Shown here: positions 8,281 through 16,761 of the stretch, one piece after another
How the letters are laid out: each line of letters starts with the position of its first letter
How positions within the stretch are numbered: position 1 is the first letter of the stretch
The notes under the pieces: model-generated
Database searches by the model: none
What the model was told of the DNA's origin: nothing
What the model saw: the letters and a program-made list of their open reading frames with translations, nothing else
Made by a program: the position numbers and the translations under genes
From: Xanthomonas theicola
GTDB taxonomy: Bacteria; Pseudomonadota; Gammaproteobacteria; Xanthomonadales; Xanthomonadaceae
DNA: 64,000 bases
NCBI RefSeq assembly: GCF_014236795.1
Contig: NZ_CP049017.1
Location: forward strand, 3,946,001-4,010,000
Direction: 5' to 3'

Positions 8281-8722
8281 TCTTGCTTTCCATGGATATA
8301 TCGCTGAACGCGGGAATTCGCCGGCCAAAAGCCCTGGGGAAGATTCAGCCCGGGCATGGAAGCGAGTCGAGCGGAGTGTGGGCGGCGCCTCGGCCAACGC
8401 ATTGCACACTGAGGCGGCAGAGGATTCGAGCGGCGAGGTAGCGACTTGGCAAGGCCCGGACTCCAGGGAAAACCCGTTCGTACAAAAGCGCGTATTCCAG
8501 GCAAATCTTTTCAACTACCCGAGCAGAAAGGACGAAGCCACTGCCTCGGCCCCATTTCCACCTTATGGCACTTTCAACCATCATACCTGTCTCAGAGCCA
8601 GGGGCTTGCTCGTCAATGGGACGGAAAATGCCAAAGAAGAAAGAGAATTCAGGGAAATCGTGAACAGCCCTGACTGCAAGTCGTTTCTGCCGCCATATGG
8701 ATATCCGCCGCGCGTTGGCTGA
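8198..8722 (+). CDS. Hypothetical protein in low-GC island
   Basis: A 174-codon ORF (from MRSVKGRANEIINRIIL) with codon use unlike the core genes: less G/C at third positions and many Asn, Lys and Glu. It contains KPGVDLTGGSDLAFHGYIAE and a Pro-rich C-terminus (FLPPYGYPP). I do not recognise a family. It lies between the Rhs/IS debris and the intact rmuC, so it may be cargo of the same imported segment. Whether it is translated is unknown; the start is uncertain because it overlaps the upstream ORF. Confidence 0.35.
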   Translation: MRSVKGRANEIINRIILKPGVDLTGGSDLAFHGYIAERGNSPAKSPGEDSARAWKRVERSVGGASANALHTEAAEDSSGEVATWQGPDSRENPFVQKRVFQANLFNYPSRKDEATASAPFPPYGTFNHHTCLRARGLLVNGTENAKEEREFREIVNSPDCKSFLPPYGYPPRVG

Positions 8723-9005
8723 CGTGGCAGTGATTCGCTGCTAGAAGCGTGGGCGTTAGAGCATGTTGTGCGCTTTACGATGAGATGCGTCGGCCGTCAG
8801 CGGCACGGCGCCGGCGTTGTGCCGCTGGCCCATGCCGCCGCGTGGGCGGGCGGCACGCGCCTTGTCTCAACGCGCTCCAGGCGGCTTCGCACTCGCCTCA
8901 AGCTACATAGTCGCCCCTGAACAATGCTCCCAGCAACGCCCCGCAACGCCAAGCGCTGCTCCGCTGCGGCGCAGCGCCTGCGACGCAGCCGGCTACACTG
9001 GCGAC

Positions 9006-10361
9006 ATGCAAAGCGATCTCCATTTCCTGATCTTGGCCGGCCTTCTGTGCGCGGTCGTCATCCTGTTGCTGGCGCTGCTGCTGCGTCGCAACGATCCGGC
9101 GGCGCTGGAACAGGCCGTGCGCGAGGAGCAGCGCAACGGCCGCGGCGAACTGCGCGAGCAACTGGACAGTCTGGCGCGGCAGCAGGATGCGCGCAGCGAA
9201 GGCTTCGCCCGCCATCTTGCCGACCTGTCCACCCGCACCGACCAGCGCCTGGACCTGCTGCGCGAAGCGCTGAGCGAGGACGCGCGCCGTGGCCGGCTGG
9301 AGGGCGCCGAGTCGCAGCAGCGCCTGGCCGATGTGCTCGGCCAGCGGCTCAACGAACTGACCCAGCGCAACGAGCAGCGCATCGGCGAGATGCGTGGCAC
9401 GCTGGAACAGCGGCTGAAGGAACTGCAGGCCGACAACGCGGCCAGGCTCGAGCAGATGCGCCGCACCGTGGACGAAAAGCTGCACGACACCCTCAACACG
9501 CGCCTGGCCGAGAGCTTCGGCAACGTGACCACGATGCTCGCGCAGGTGCACCAGGGCCTGGGCGACATGACCAAGCTGGCCGCCGATGTCGGCGGCCTGC
9601 AGCGGGTGCTGACCAACGTCAAGTCGCGCGGTGTGTTCGGCGAAGTGCAGTTGGCAGGGCTGCTGGAGCAGGTGTTCGCGCCAGACCAGTACGCGGCCAA
9701 CGTCGCCACTGTGCCGGGCAGCGCCGAGCGGGTCGAATTCGCGGTGCGCTTCCCCGGGTCCAGCGCCGACGGCGCGGTGTGGCTGCCGATCGACGCCAAG
9801 TTTCCGCGCGAGGACTACGAGCGCCTGCTCGATGCGCAGGAGCGCGCCGACCTGGACGCGGCGCGCGCCGCCGGCGAGGCGCTGGAGCGGCGCGTGCGGG
9901 AGGAGGCGCGGCGGATCCGAGGCAAGTACATCTCCGCCCCGCACACCACCGAGTTCGGGGTGCTGTTCCTGCCCACCGAGGGCCTGTACGCGGAAGTGTT
10001 GCGCCGTCCCGGCCTTTTCGAGGCCACGCAGCGCGACCACCGCATCACCCTGGCCGGGCCGACCACGCTGCTGGCGCTGCTGACCAGCCTGCAGGTGGGG
10101 TTCCGCACCGTGGCGATCGAGCGGCGCTCGGCCGAGGTCTGGCAAATCCTGGGCGCGGCCAAGACCGAGTTCGGCAAGTTCGGCGACGTGCTGGATTCGG
10201 TGAAGCAGAAGCTGGACCAGGCGGCCAAGCAGATCGACAACACCGGCGTGCGCACCCGCGCGATCGAGCGCCGTCTGCGCGGCGTCGAATCGCTGCCCGG
10301 CGGCGACGCGCGGCGCCTGCTGGGCGAGATCGCCGGCGACGAAACCGATCCTGCGCCGTGA
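9006..10361 (+). CDS. rmuC: DNA recombination protein RmuC
   Basis: A 451-residue RmuC. One N-terminal membrane segment (residues ~4-22) is followed by a long Glu/Arg-rich coiled coil (to about residue 180). The RmuC nuclease-like core contains LAGLLEQVFAPDQYAAN, LPIDAKFPREDYERL, YISAPHTTEFGVLFLPTEGL and TTLLALLTSLQVGFRT. RmuC limits DNA inversions and rearrangements, probably through its restriction-enzyme-like fold. The start ATG at 9006 corresponds to the start of the truncated copy at 7090. Length and motifs look complete. Confidence 0.9.
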   Translation: MQSDLHFLILAGLLCAVVILLLALLLRRNDPAALEQAVREEQRNGRGELREQLDSLARQQDARSEGFARHLADLSTRTDQRLDLLREALSEDARRGRLEGAESQQRLADVLGQRLNELTQRNEQRIGEMRGTLEQRLKELQADNAARLEQMRRTVDEKLHDTLNTRLAESFGNVTTMLAQVHQGLGDMTKLAADVGGLQRVLTNVKSRGVFGEVQLAGLLEQVFAPDQYAANVATVPGSAERVEFAVRFPGSSADGAVWLPIDAKFPREDYERLLDAQERADLDAARAAGEALERRVREEARRIRGKYISAPHTTEFGVLFLPTEGLYAEVLRRPGLFEATQRDHRITLAGPTTLLALLTSLQVGFRTVAIERRSAEVWQILGAAKTEFGKFGDVLDSVKQKLDQAAKQIDNTGVRTRAIERRLRGVESLPGGDARRLLGEIAGDETDPAP

Positions 10362-10429
10362 GCGCCGCCGCGCGCCCGCGCTCCATCCGCCGCCGCGGGT
10401 TCTTGCTGCGTCTCGGAACCCGCGCCCGG

Positions 10430-11449
10430 CTAGCGGCCGCCGCGCCATTCCGGCATTGGCATCGCGTCCACCGGCACGGTCGGATTGGTCTCCTCCTCGC
10501 GCAGGTAGTCGGGCAGGTCGTTGTCCTGGCGCTTGTGGCCGCGCAGGTCGCCTTCGATCTGGTAGTTGCGACGCTGCATCCACGCATCGCGGGTCAGCTG
10601 GTACTCGTCCGGCGCGTCGTCGCGCAGGCTGTCCAGCGACAGCAGTTGCGCGCGCGTATCGACCAGCTGCAGACCCTGCAGGCCCACGCGCACGGTGTCT
10701 TCCTCGACCTGCCGCAATGGCGACAACGGCGCGTCGCCGACCAGGCCGAACACGTCGCGCACCGTGCGCGGCCCGAACAGCGGCAGTTCCAGGTAGCGCG
10801 AACGGCGCCAGCCCCAGGCGCCCAGGGTCTGGCCGAAGTCCTCGCTGCGTCGCGGCAGCTTGGCGTCGCTGGCCGGGTCGAAGATGCCGACGATGCCCAG
10901 CGTGCTGTTCATCAGGAACCGGCCCAGGGTCTGCCCGGCCTGCAATGGGCGGCCCTGCAGCAACTGGTTGACCATGGTCAGCGGCGAGCTGAGGTTGTCG
11001 AAGAAGTTGGTCACGCCCAGGCGCGCTGGCCGCGGCACCACCTTGACGTAGGTGCGAGCCAGTGGCCGCGCCACGGTGCGGTCGACGGCGTTGTTGAACG
11101 TGTGCACCTTGCGGTTGAACTTCTCCCACGGGTCGTAGCTCTGCGGCACCGCGATAGCGGCCGGCAGGGCCGGATCGGCGACCGGGTTGTACGGGTCGCC
11201 GCCGTACAGCGCGGCGTAGTCGTCCTCGGCCGCAGTGACCGCGCCGCCGGTCGGCGGCGTACTCGCCGGCACGGCCATCGCGCCGCCGGCGAGCGGCACC
11301 TGGGCAGGCACCGCCTGGGCATCGGCGGCCTGTGCCGTCGCCTCGTTTGTGGCGGCGACCGCTGGCGGCGGCGGGCGCTTGGGGGCGCCGGCACAGGCGC
11401 CAAGGGTGCCGGCCAGGGCAAGGGAAGTGAGAATACGCAGCACGTTCAT
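10430..11449 (-). CDS. mlaA: MlaA (VacJ) family outer-membrane lipoprotein
   Basis: A 339-residue lipoprotein with lipobox LGAC (Cys19). After a Pro/Ala-rich linker of about 90 residues comes the MlaA domain (DPWEKFNRKVHTFNNAVDR, FFDNLSSPLTMVNQLLQG, FLMNSTLGIVGIFDPA, GPRTVRDVFG). MlaA sits in the outer membrane and removes mislocalised phospholipids from the outer leaflet, handing them to MlaC. Here it is the last gene of the mlaFEDCBA run, four bases after mlaB. In E. coli mlaA is unlinked, but linkage to the operon is common in xanthomonads. Confidence 0.9.
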   Translation of the reverse strand: MNVLRILTSLALAGTLGACAGAPKRPPPPAVAATNEATAQAADAQAVPAQVPLAGGAMAVPASTPPTGGAVTAAEDDYAALYGGDPYNPVADPALPAAIAVPQSYDPWEKFNRKVHTFNNAVDRTVARPLARTYVKVVPRPARLGVTNFFDNLSSPLTMVNQLLQGRPLQAGQTLGRFLMNSTLGIVGIFDPASDAKLPRRSEDFGQTLGAWGWRRSRYLELPLFGPRTVRDVFGLVGDAPLSPLRQVEEDTVRVGLQGLQLVDTRAQLLSLDSLRDDAPDEYQLTRDAWMQRRNYQIEGDLRGHKRQDNDLPDYLREEETNPTVPVDAMPMPEWRGGR

Positions 11450-11452
11450 GGG

Positions 11453-11761
11453 TCAACTCGCCGCCGGGGGAGATTGGAAATCCAGGGTCGAGGCCAGCCG
11501 GTAGGCGGCGCTCAATTCGGTCAGGCCGGCCGGGGCGCCGTGGATGGCGAGCCCGGCTGGTCCGCGCGCGCGCGCGGCCAGTTCCGCGAGCAGCGCCAGA
11601 CCGGCGCTGTCCACCCGCCGCACCTCGCGCAGGTCCAGCGCGCGCGCGCCGGCCAGCAGCGGCAGCGCCGCCGGCCACAGCGCGGTGGCCGCGGCGCGGT
11701 CGAGCACGCCGCTCAGCGCGAGCGTATCGCCGTCGCGACGCAGGCGCGGCTCACTTGCCAC
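11453..11761 (-). CDS. mlaB: MlaB, STAS-domain protein
   Basis: A 102-residue single STAS domain (LSGVLDRAAATALW, then ALDLREVRRVDSAGLALLAEL, where DSAG is the conserved STAS motif). MlaB binds the MlaF ATPase in the MlaFEDB complex and stabilises it. The start at 11761 overlaps the 3' end of mlaC by 11 bases, consistent with translational coupling, and mlaA follows at once. The short length is normal. Confidence 0.87.
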   Translation of the reverse strand: MASEPRLRRDGDTLALSGVLDRAAATALWPAALPLLAGARALDLREVRRVDSAGLALLAELAARARGPAGLAIHGAPAGLTELSAAYRLASTLDFQSPPAAS

Positions 11762-12419
11762 TGCCGCTCGCCGGTGCGGCCTGCAGCGAACCGTTGCGCA
11801 GCTCGGCCGCCACTTCGGGAATCGACCTGGTGCGCAGCGGGGTGTCGAACTGGTTGCGGAACGTCTGCACGTAGGACACGCCTTCGACCATCACGTCGAA
11901 GATCTTCCAGCTGCCGCCGGCATTGCGCACCAGGTAGTCGACCGGGACCGGGTCGCCGCCGCTGCGCAGCAGTTCGGTGGAGACCTTGGCGCCGCGGCCG
12001 CCGGGCAGCGGGGTTTCCGACTTCACCCGTACCTGCGGCTTGCCTTCGAAGGTCAACAGCGCGGTGCCGTAGCGCTGCATCAGGTTGTCGGCCATCGCGT
12101 CGGCGAACAGCTTGACGTCGGCCTCGGAGGCGCCGCGGCCGTGCACCCCGAGCACCAGGCGCGCCGCGTAGTCGCGGTCGAAGGACTTGTTCATCTCGCT
12201 GTCGATGAACTGCCTGAGCGCGGTGTTGTCGGCCTTGAACTCGGCGCGGCGCTGTTCCAGCGTGGCCAGGATGCGGGTGCTGTTGTCGAGCACGACCTTG
12301 CTGGCCGAGCCCTGCTGGGCGGCGGCGGCAGGCGCAGCCTGGGCCAGCGCGGTGGCGGGCGCGGCCACGGCCAGCACGGTGGCGAGGGCGGCGGAGAGCA
12401 GTGTGTTGGTCATGGTCAT
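11751..12419 (-). CDS. mlaC: MlaC, periplasmic phospholipid-binding protein
   Basis: A 222-residue protein with a signal peptide (MTMTNTLLSAALATVLAVAA, cleaved near ALAQA). The MlaC (Tol_Tol_Ttg2) fold is seen from ILATLEQRRAEF through FAARLVLG-like, SETPLPGGRGAKVSTEL and KIFDVMVEGVSYVQTFRNQF. MlaC carries single phospholipids across the periplasm between MlaA and MlaFEDB. Two ATGs (12419 and 12413) are possible; the first overlaps mlaD by four bases (ATGA), the usual spacing in this operon. Confidence 0.9.
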   Translation of the reverse strand: MTMTNTLLSAALATVLAVAAPATALAQAAPAAAAQQGSASKVVLDNSTRILATLEQRRAEFKADNTALRQFIDSEMNKSFDRDYAARLVLGVHGRGASEADVKLFADAMADNLMQRYGTALLTFEGKPQVRVKSETPLPGGRGAKVSTELLRSGGDPVPVDYLVRNAGGSWKIFDVMVEGVSYVQTFRNQFDTPLRTRSIPEVAAELRNGSLQAAPASGSGK

Positions 12420-12955
12420 GGCTTGGGTTCCGTTTCCGTAGAGGGTGTGGCGGTGTTCGGGGAGGATGCGGCATGGGATGTGGTGCCGGCGGTGCCGCCG
12501 CCGCCGCCGAACATGTACTTTCCAACCAGCTGGATCAGGTCCACCGCCGGCTGGGTGAAGGCGATCTCCCCGCCGGGCTTGAGCGTCTCCGGGTCGCCGC
12601 CGGGCTGCAGGCCGACGTAGCTCTCGCCGAGCAGGCCGCTGGTCAGGATACCGGCCGAGGTGTCCGCCGGCAGGTCCTTGTAGCGGTCGTCGATGGCCAG
12701 GGTCACGACCGAATCGAACTTGGCCGGGTCCAGCTCGATGCTGGCGACCTGGCCGATGATCACCCCGCCGATCTTCACCGGCGCCTGCTGGCGCAACTGG
12801 CCGATCTGCGAGAAGCGGGCAGTCAGCGCATAGCGCCCGCCGTCGAAACCCCACTGGCGGTTGGTCGAGGCGAGCGCCAGCACCAACAGCGATGCCAGCC
12901 CCAGCAGCAGGAAAGCGCCGACGGCGAACTCGAGACGGGGACCACGGATAGCCAT
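12416..12955 (-). CDS. mlaD: MlaD, MCE-domain inner-membrane protein
   Basis: A 179-residue protein with one N-terminal transmembrane helix (AVGAFLLLGLASLLVLALA) and a single MCE domain (YALTARFSQIGQLRQQAPVKI, GLLGESYVGLQPGG). It ends in a Gly/Thr-rich tail. MlaD forms the hexameric ring of the MlaFEDB complex. The start at 12955 is chosen over an upstream ATG at 12979 because AAGGTAGG lies seven bases before it. It overlaps mlaC by four bases. Confidence 0.9.
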   Translation of the reverse strand: MAIRGPRLEFAVGAFLLLGLASLLVLALASTNRQWGFDGGRYALTARFSQIGQLRQQAPVKIGGVIIGQVASIELDPAKFDSVVTLAIDDRYKDLPADTSAGILTSGLLGESYVGLQPGGDPETLKPGGEIAFTQPAVDLIQLVGKYMFGGGGGTAGTTSHAASSPNTATPSTETEPKP

Positions 12956-13033
12956 GACGTGCCTACCTTGTTGATTCATCGGGGCCGCGGCGACAGTGTC
13001 GCGGCCGTTAAAGCGGTGGCGCGGCGCGTTCCC

Positions 13034-13783
13034 TTACTGGAACAGCAGCGCCGACAACACGAAATTGAACATCAGCACCAGCAGCGAGGCGTTCACCACC
13101 GCGCGGGTGGTGGCCACCGAGGTGCCCTCGATGGTCGGCTCGGCATGGAAGCCGACATACGAGGCGACCAGCGCCGCGGTGCCGCCGAACACCGCCGACT
13201 TCAGCATCGCCACGCCGAAGTCGTCCCAGAAATCCACGCTGCTCGACAGCGCCGACCAGAACGTGCCGCGATCCAGGCCGAGTACGTGCACCGCCTCGAA
13301 GTAGCTGGCGCTGATCGCCAGCGAGCAGAAGATGCCGGTCAGCAGCGGCACCGTCAGCACCGCCGCCCAGAAGCGCGGCGCCACCGCCTTGGCCACCGGG
13401 TCGATCGCCATCAGCTCCAGCGCCTTGATCTGGTCGGTGGCGCGCATCAGCCCCAGTTCGGCGGCGATCGAACTGCCGGCGCGGCCGATGAACAGCAGCG
13501 CGGTCAGCACCGGCGCCAGCTCGCGGTACAGCGACAGCCCCAGCAGCGTGGACAGCGCATCGGAGGCACCGTAGGTCTGCAGCGTGCGGTAGCCCTGCAG
13601 GGTCAGCACCAGGCCGACGAAGGCGCCGCCGACGGCGATGATCGGCAGCGAGCGAGCGCCGACCTTGTAGATCTCGCGGACCAGCTCGGCCAGGAAATCG
13701 TGGGTCGGCAGCGAGCCGCGCAGTACCGTGACCGAGAACAGCCCGGCGCGGCCCAGCGCGCGGATCGATTCGACGGCGGCCAT
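13034..13783 (-). CDS. mlaE: MlaE, ABC permease
   Basis: A 249-residue MlaE permease with the long amphipathic N-terminal helix and about five hydrophobic helices. It has the family motifs LVREIYKVGARSLPIIAVGG, RAGSSIAAELGLM and ALELMAIDP. It forms the membrane core of MlaFEDB, which moves phospholipids between the periplasmic MlaD ring and the inner membrane. The ATG overlaps the stop of mlaF by one base. A gap of 78 bases separates it from mlaD. Confidence 0.92.
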   Translation of the reverse strand: MAAVESIRALGRAGLFSVTVLRGSLPTHDFLAELVREIYKVGARSLPIIAVGGAFVGLVLTLQGYRTLQTYGASDALSTLLGLSLYRELAPVLTALLFIGRAGSSIAAELGLMRATDQIKALELMAIDPVAKAVAPRFWAAVLTVPLLTGIFCSLAISASYFEAVHVLGLDRGTFWSALSSSVDFWDDFGVAMLKSAVFGGTAALVASYVGFHAEPTIEGTSVATTRAVVNASLLVLMFNFVLSALLFQ

Positions 13784-14574
13784 CAGGCGGCGCTCCGCGC
13801 GCGCGGCGGCGCATCGAACGGAATCGGGCCGTCTGGGCGGCCGTGCAGGAACTGCTGCAGCAGCGGATCGGCGCTGGCCTGCAGCGCGTCCGGGGCGCCG
13901 GCGAAGACCACCCCGCCATTGGCGATGGCCACCGCCTGGTCGCAGATCGGCAGGGTCTCGTGGACGTGGTGGCTGACGATGATGCTGGTCAGGCCGAGAG
14001 TGTCGTTGAGGCGATGGATCAGGCTCATGATCACCCCGGAGGCGATCGGGTCCAGCCCGGTCAGCGGTTCGTCGTAGATCATCAACGGCGGGTCCAGGGC
14101 CAGCGCGCGGGCCAGCGCCACGCGCCGCGCCATGCCGCCGGACAGCTCGCGCGGCCAGGCCTCGGCGACGGCGCGCAGGCCGACCGCGTGCAGCTTCAGC
14201 GCCACCAGCCGCTGCAGCACCGGCTCGGGCAGGCGGGTATGCGCGCGCAGCGGCAGCGCCACGTTCTCGGCCACGCTCAGGTCGGTGAGCAGGCCGTTGC
14301 CCTGCAGCAGCACGCCGATGCTCTTGCGCGTCTCGCGCAGCGCGCGGCTGCCGCGCGGCAGCGACTGACCGAACACCTCGACGGTGCCCGCGACCGGCAC
14401 CAGTTCGCCGGTCAGCGCCGCCAGCAGGGTCGACTTGCCGCTACCCGAAGGGCCGAGCACGGCGGTGATGCTGCCACGCGGCACCGCCAGCGAAACGTCG
14501 CGCAGGATCGCGCGTCCGCCACGGTCGATGCGGACGCCCGCCAACTGCACCAGATTGGGTTCGGAAGACGCCAT
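13783..14574 (-). CDS. mlaF: MlaF, ABC ATPase
   Basis: A 263-residue ABC ATPase with Walker A GPSGSGKST (residues 41-49), Q-loop in GVLLQGNGLL, signature ELSGGMARRVALARAL, Walker B LMIYDEPLTGLDP and an H-loop in SHHVHE. It is the first gene of mlaFEDCBA and powers phospholipid transport. The upstream 240 bases contain GATAAT (14647-14652, minus strand), a candidate -10 element; no clear -35 partner is seen. Confidence 0.92.
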   Translation of the reverse strand: MASSEPNLVQLAGVRIDRGGRAILRDVSLAVPRGSITAVLGPSGSGKSTLLAALTGELVPVAGTVEVFGQSLPRGSRALRETRKSIGVLLQGNGLLTDLSVAENVALPLRAHTRLPEPVLQRLVALKLHAVGLRAVAEAWPRELSGGMARRVALARALALDPPLMIYDEPLTGLDPIASGVIMSLIHRLNDTLGLTSIIVSHHVHETLPICDQAVAIANGGVVFAGAPDALQASADPLLQQFLHGRPDGPIPFDAPPRARSAA

Positions 14575-14877
14575 GGCCGCCTTTAACGGAAAATCAACAC
14601 AGCATTGAGCCAGACGGCTGAACTTAACCGAACTGCGCCGTGCAGTATTATCGCATTCGTGGCGCCAGTGTGCGCATGGCCGCCTTCGCCCCGCTGGCCG
14701 AGGCCGGATCGACCGGCGAGCGCGACGGCGGGCGGATCTCCGGTCGAGTGGCGTCGAAGATGCTCGCCGCCGCGGCGCCGGTGCCTGCCGGGCGCCGCAG
14801 GGCGGGCCGACCGCTCTAGGAACCCGTTCACGATCTTCTGAGCAGCAGCGCCAGGAATGTCGGATGGATGAACGGCG

Positions 14878-15947
14878 GTCTCAAGATTCAAGTGCAACAC
14901 GTGATTTGAACGCTGCGATGTCCGCTTCCATTGCCTCGCTAGGCGTCTTCCAGCCAAGTGTCTGGCGAGGGCGAGTGTTCATCAGCAACGCGATGTGATT
15001 GAGGTATTCCTGGCTGACGGCGGATAGGTCCGCCCCCTTGGGCAGGAACTGGCGAAGTAGACCGTTGGTGTTCTCATTGCTTCCGCGCTGCCACGGTGCG
15101 TGCGGATCGGCAAACCACAGGTCGATGTTCAACCGTTCCATCAGCTCGGCATAGCGCGTCATTTCGGTGCCACGGTCATAGGTCAAGCTGGTTCGCATGG
15201 ATGCGGGGAGCTTCTTCATCTGACGGGTGAAACCTTCCAGTGCGTCTGTGGCGGTGCAGCCGTCCATCCGGCACAGCACCACAAAACGCGTCTTGCGCTC
15301 CACCAGGGTGCCAACACAGGAACGATTGAACGCTCCCTTGATCAAGTCACCTTCCCAATGTCCTGGGACCAACCGCTGTTGCACCTCTTCGGGTCGGTGC
15401 ACGATCCGCGGTTCCTCAGGCACCCAGCTGCGTTTGGCGGCGGTCGTGCGCCGTGATCCCCGGGACGGCCTGCGCTGGCGCAACGCCTCCACAAGCTCCT
15501 TTTTCAGGCCGCCGCGCGGGTGCGCGTAGATCGTGGCGTAGATGGTTTCGTGACTGACGCGCTGGGCAGGATCATCCGGGGACATGAGGAGCAGCTTGGC
15601 AGCAATCTGCTGGGGCGACCAGCGCCACAGCACCAGATGATCGCGCACCATCTGGAATAAATCCGTTCCCGGTGTCAGCCGTCGCCGCCGAACGCTGTGC
15701 TGACGTCGTGTCCGGTAACGCATGGCCGCCTCTCGAGCACGGTAGACCGTGGCTTGCTGCCTGGCCAGCTCCCTGCTCGATGTCGACGGGCTTCTATCCA
15801 GCAGCCTGGATATCGAGCGTAAGCTCTGACCACGTCGCGTTTCGATTTGGAGTACCGCGCGCTCTTCTGCGCTCAGGTGGAGATAGCTTCTTGACATGCA
15901 TACACCCTACTGGCTGAGAGGGTGTCGCGCTTGGAAGTTGAGTCTAA
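14878..15947 (-). mobile_element. IS30-family insertion sequence nested in the IS5-family remnant
   Basis: The element encloses a complete IS30-type transposase. Imperfect inverted ends are recognisable as GTCTCAAGATTCAAGTGCAA at the left and, inverted at the right, GACTCAACTTCCAAGCGCGA. Both junctions lie inside the transposase C-terminus of the older IS5-family copy. The order of events is therefore clear: IS5-type insertion first, IS30 later. Boundaries are accurate to a few bases only. Confidence 0.75.
14881..15897 (-). CDS. IS30-family transposase
   Basis: A 338-residue transposase that appears intact. The N-terminal helix-turn-helix is in YLHLSAEERAVLQIE and RSISRLLDRSPSTSSREL. The DDE core follows: GHWEGDLIKG (first D), LTYDRGTEM (second D) and WQRGSNENTNGLLRQFLPKG (E), then the family tail LNHIALLMNTRPRQTLGWKTP. 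IS30 transposases cut and join element ends through circular intermediates. As the ORF is complete, this copy may still be active. Confidence 0.92.
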   Translation of the reverse strand: MSRSYLHLSAEERAVLQIETRRGQSLRSISRLLDRSPSTSSRELARQQATVYRAREAAMRYRTRRQHSVRRRRLTPGTDLFQMVRDHLVLWRWSPQQIAAKLLLMSPDDPAQRVSHETIYATIYAHPRGGLKKELVEALRQRRPSRGSRRTTAAKRSWVPEEPRIVHRPEEVQQRLVPGHWEGDLIKGAFNRSCVGTLVERKTRFVVLCRMDGCTATDALEGFTRQMKKLPASMRTSLTYDRGTEMTRYAELMERLNIDLWFADPHAPWQRGSNENTNGLLRQFLPKGADLSAVSQEYLNHIALLMNTRPRQTLGWKTPSEAMEADIAAFKSRVALES

Positions 15948-16761
15948 GGACTGCAAGCTGGTGTTGAGCTTGCGTTCGCAGTGCTTCCACAGCCGCCTGT
16001 TCTTCTCCAGCCAGGCGAAGCTGCGCTCGACGCTCCAGCGCTTGGGCATGACCTTGAAGGTGTGCAGCTCGCTGCGCTTGGCGATCCGCACCGCAACCTC
16101 TCGCCCAGGAGCTCTCGCACGCCTTCGGCGAACGGTTCTGCGGTGTAGCCGCTATCGCACAACCGGCTTTTGTACTTGCCCCAGGCTCGGCTTGCCGCGA
16201 TCCAGACGTTGCAATGCTTCTTTGCGGTCAGTCGCTTCCGCCGTCGTCACCGCGACCGCCTGAGCAGGCCTTGGGTATCGACCGCACTATGACGCTTGAT
16301 GCCCGATCCCTTCTTTCGGAAAGTCGCTGGGCAAGGCGCGCCATGGGCATCCGGTGCGTAACCGGTACAGCACCGCACACCACACCTCATACAGGTCTAC
16401 GCGACGGGGCTTGGTGCGCTTGCGCGCCTGTTGCAGGCTCGGGAGGATCTGCTCGAACCGGTCGGCTCATGTCGCTTGGATACGTTTTCCTACGCATCCG
16501 CCGAGTCTGCACTGATTGGGGAAGATCGTGAACACGCTCTAATCCTGCGGATGGCCGCGGTGATCCCGGCTGCGCGCCTGGCGAACCCGGGCCGAACCCC
16601 TGGCGCGACGCGACGCGGAGCATGCCGCGGCACGGCCAACAGGCCGGCCTCGGCGCATGGACGATCCGGCATCGGGCGCCCGCCCGCCGCCCTGTGCGCG
16701 GCCCGGATCCGGCCGAGCCGCGATGTCGCCTGCGGCTGCATGCGGGCACAATGCCGGCCGT

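Larger units (their letters stand above)
14819..16540 (-). mobile_element. IS5-family (IS427-type) remnant, interrupted by an IS30 element
   Basis: Outer ends GTTCACGATCTTC are visible at about 14824-14836 and, inverted, at 16522-16534, matching the ends of the two better-preserved copies at 30918 and 47692. On the minus strand the N-terminal part (TYPSDMSR) begins near 16510 and the middle reads YTAEPFAEGVRELLG. The C-terminal part ends at NTSLQ (about 15949) and resumes beyond the IS30 insert as FIHPTFLALLLRRS (14830-14872). About 200 bp after SDFPK are deleted. The transposase also has frame changes, so this copy is dead. Confidence 0.7.

Noticed and set aside
8757..8780. Another IS end (AGAGCATGTTGTGCGCTTTA) resembling the inverted repeats at 7532
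   Set aside because: Only partial similarity and no partner end or transposase nearby; could be chance.
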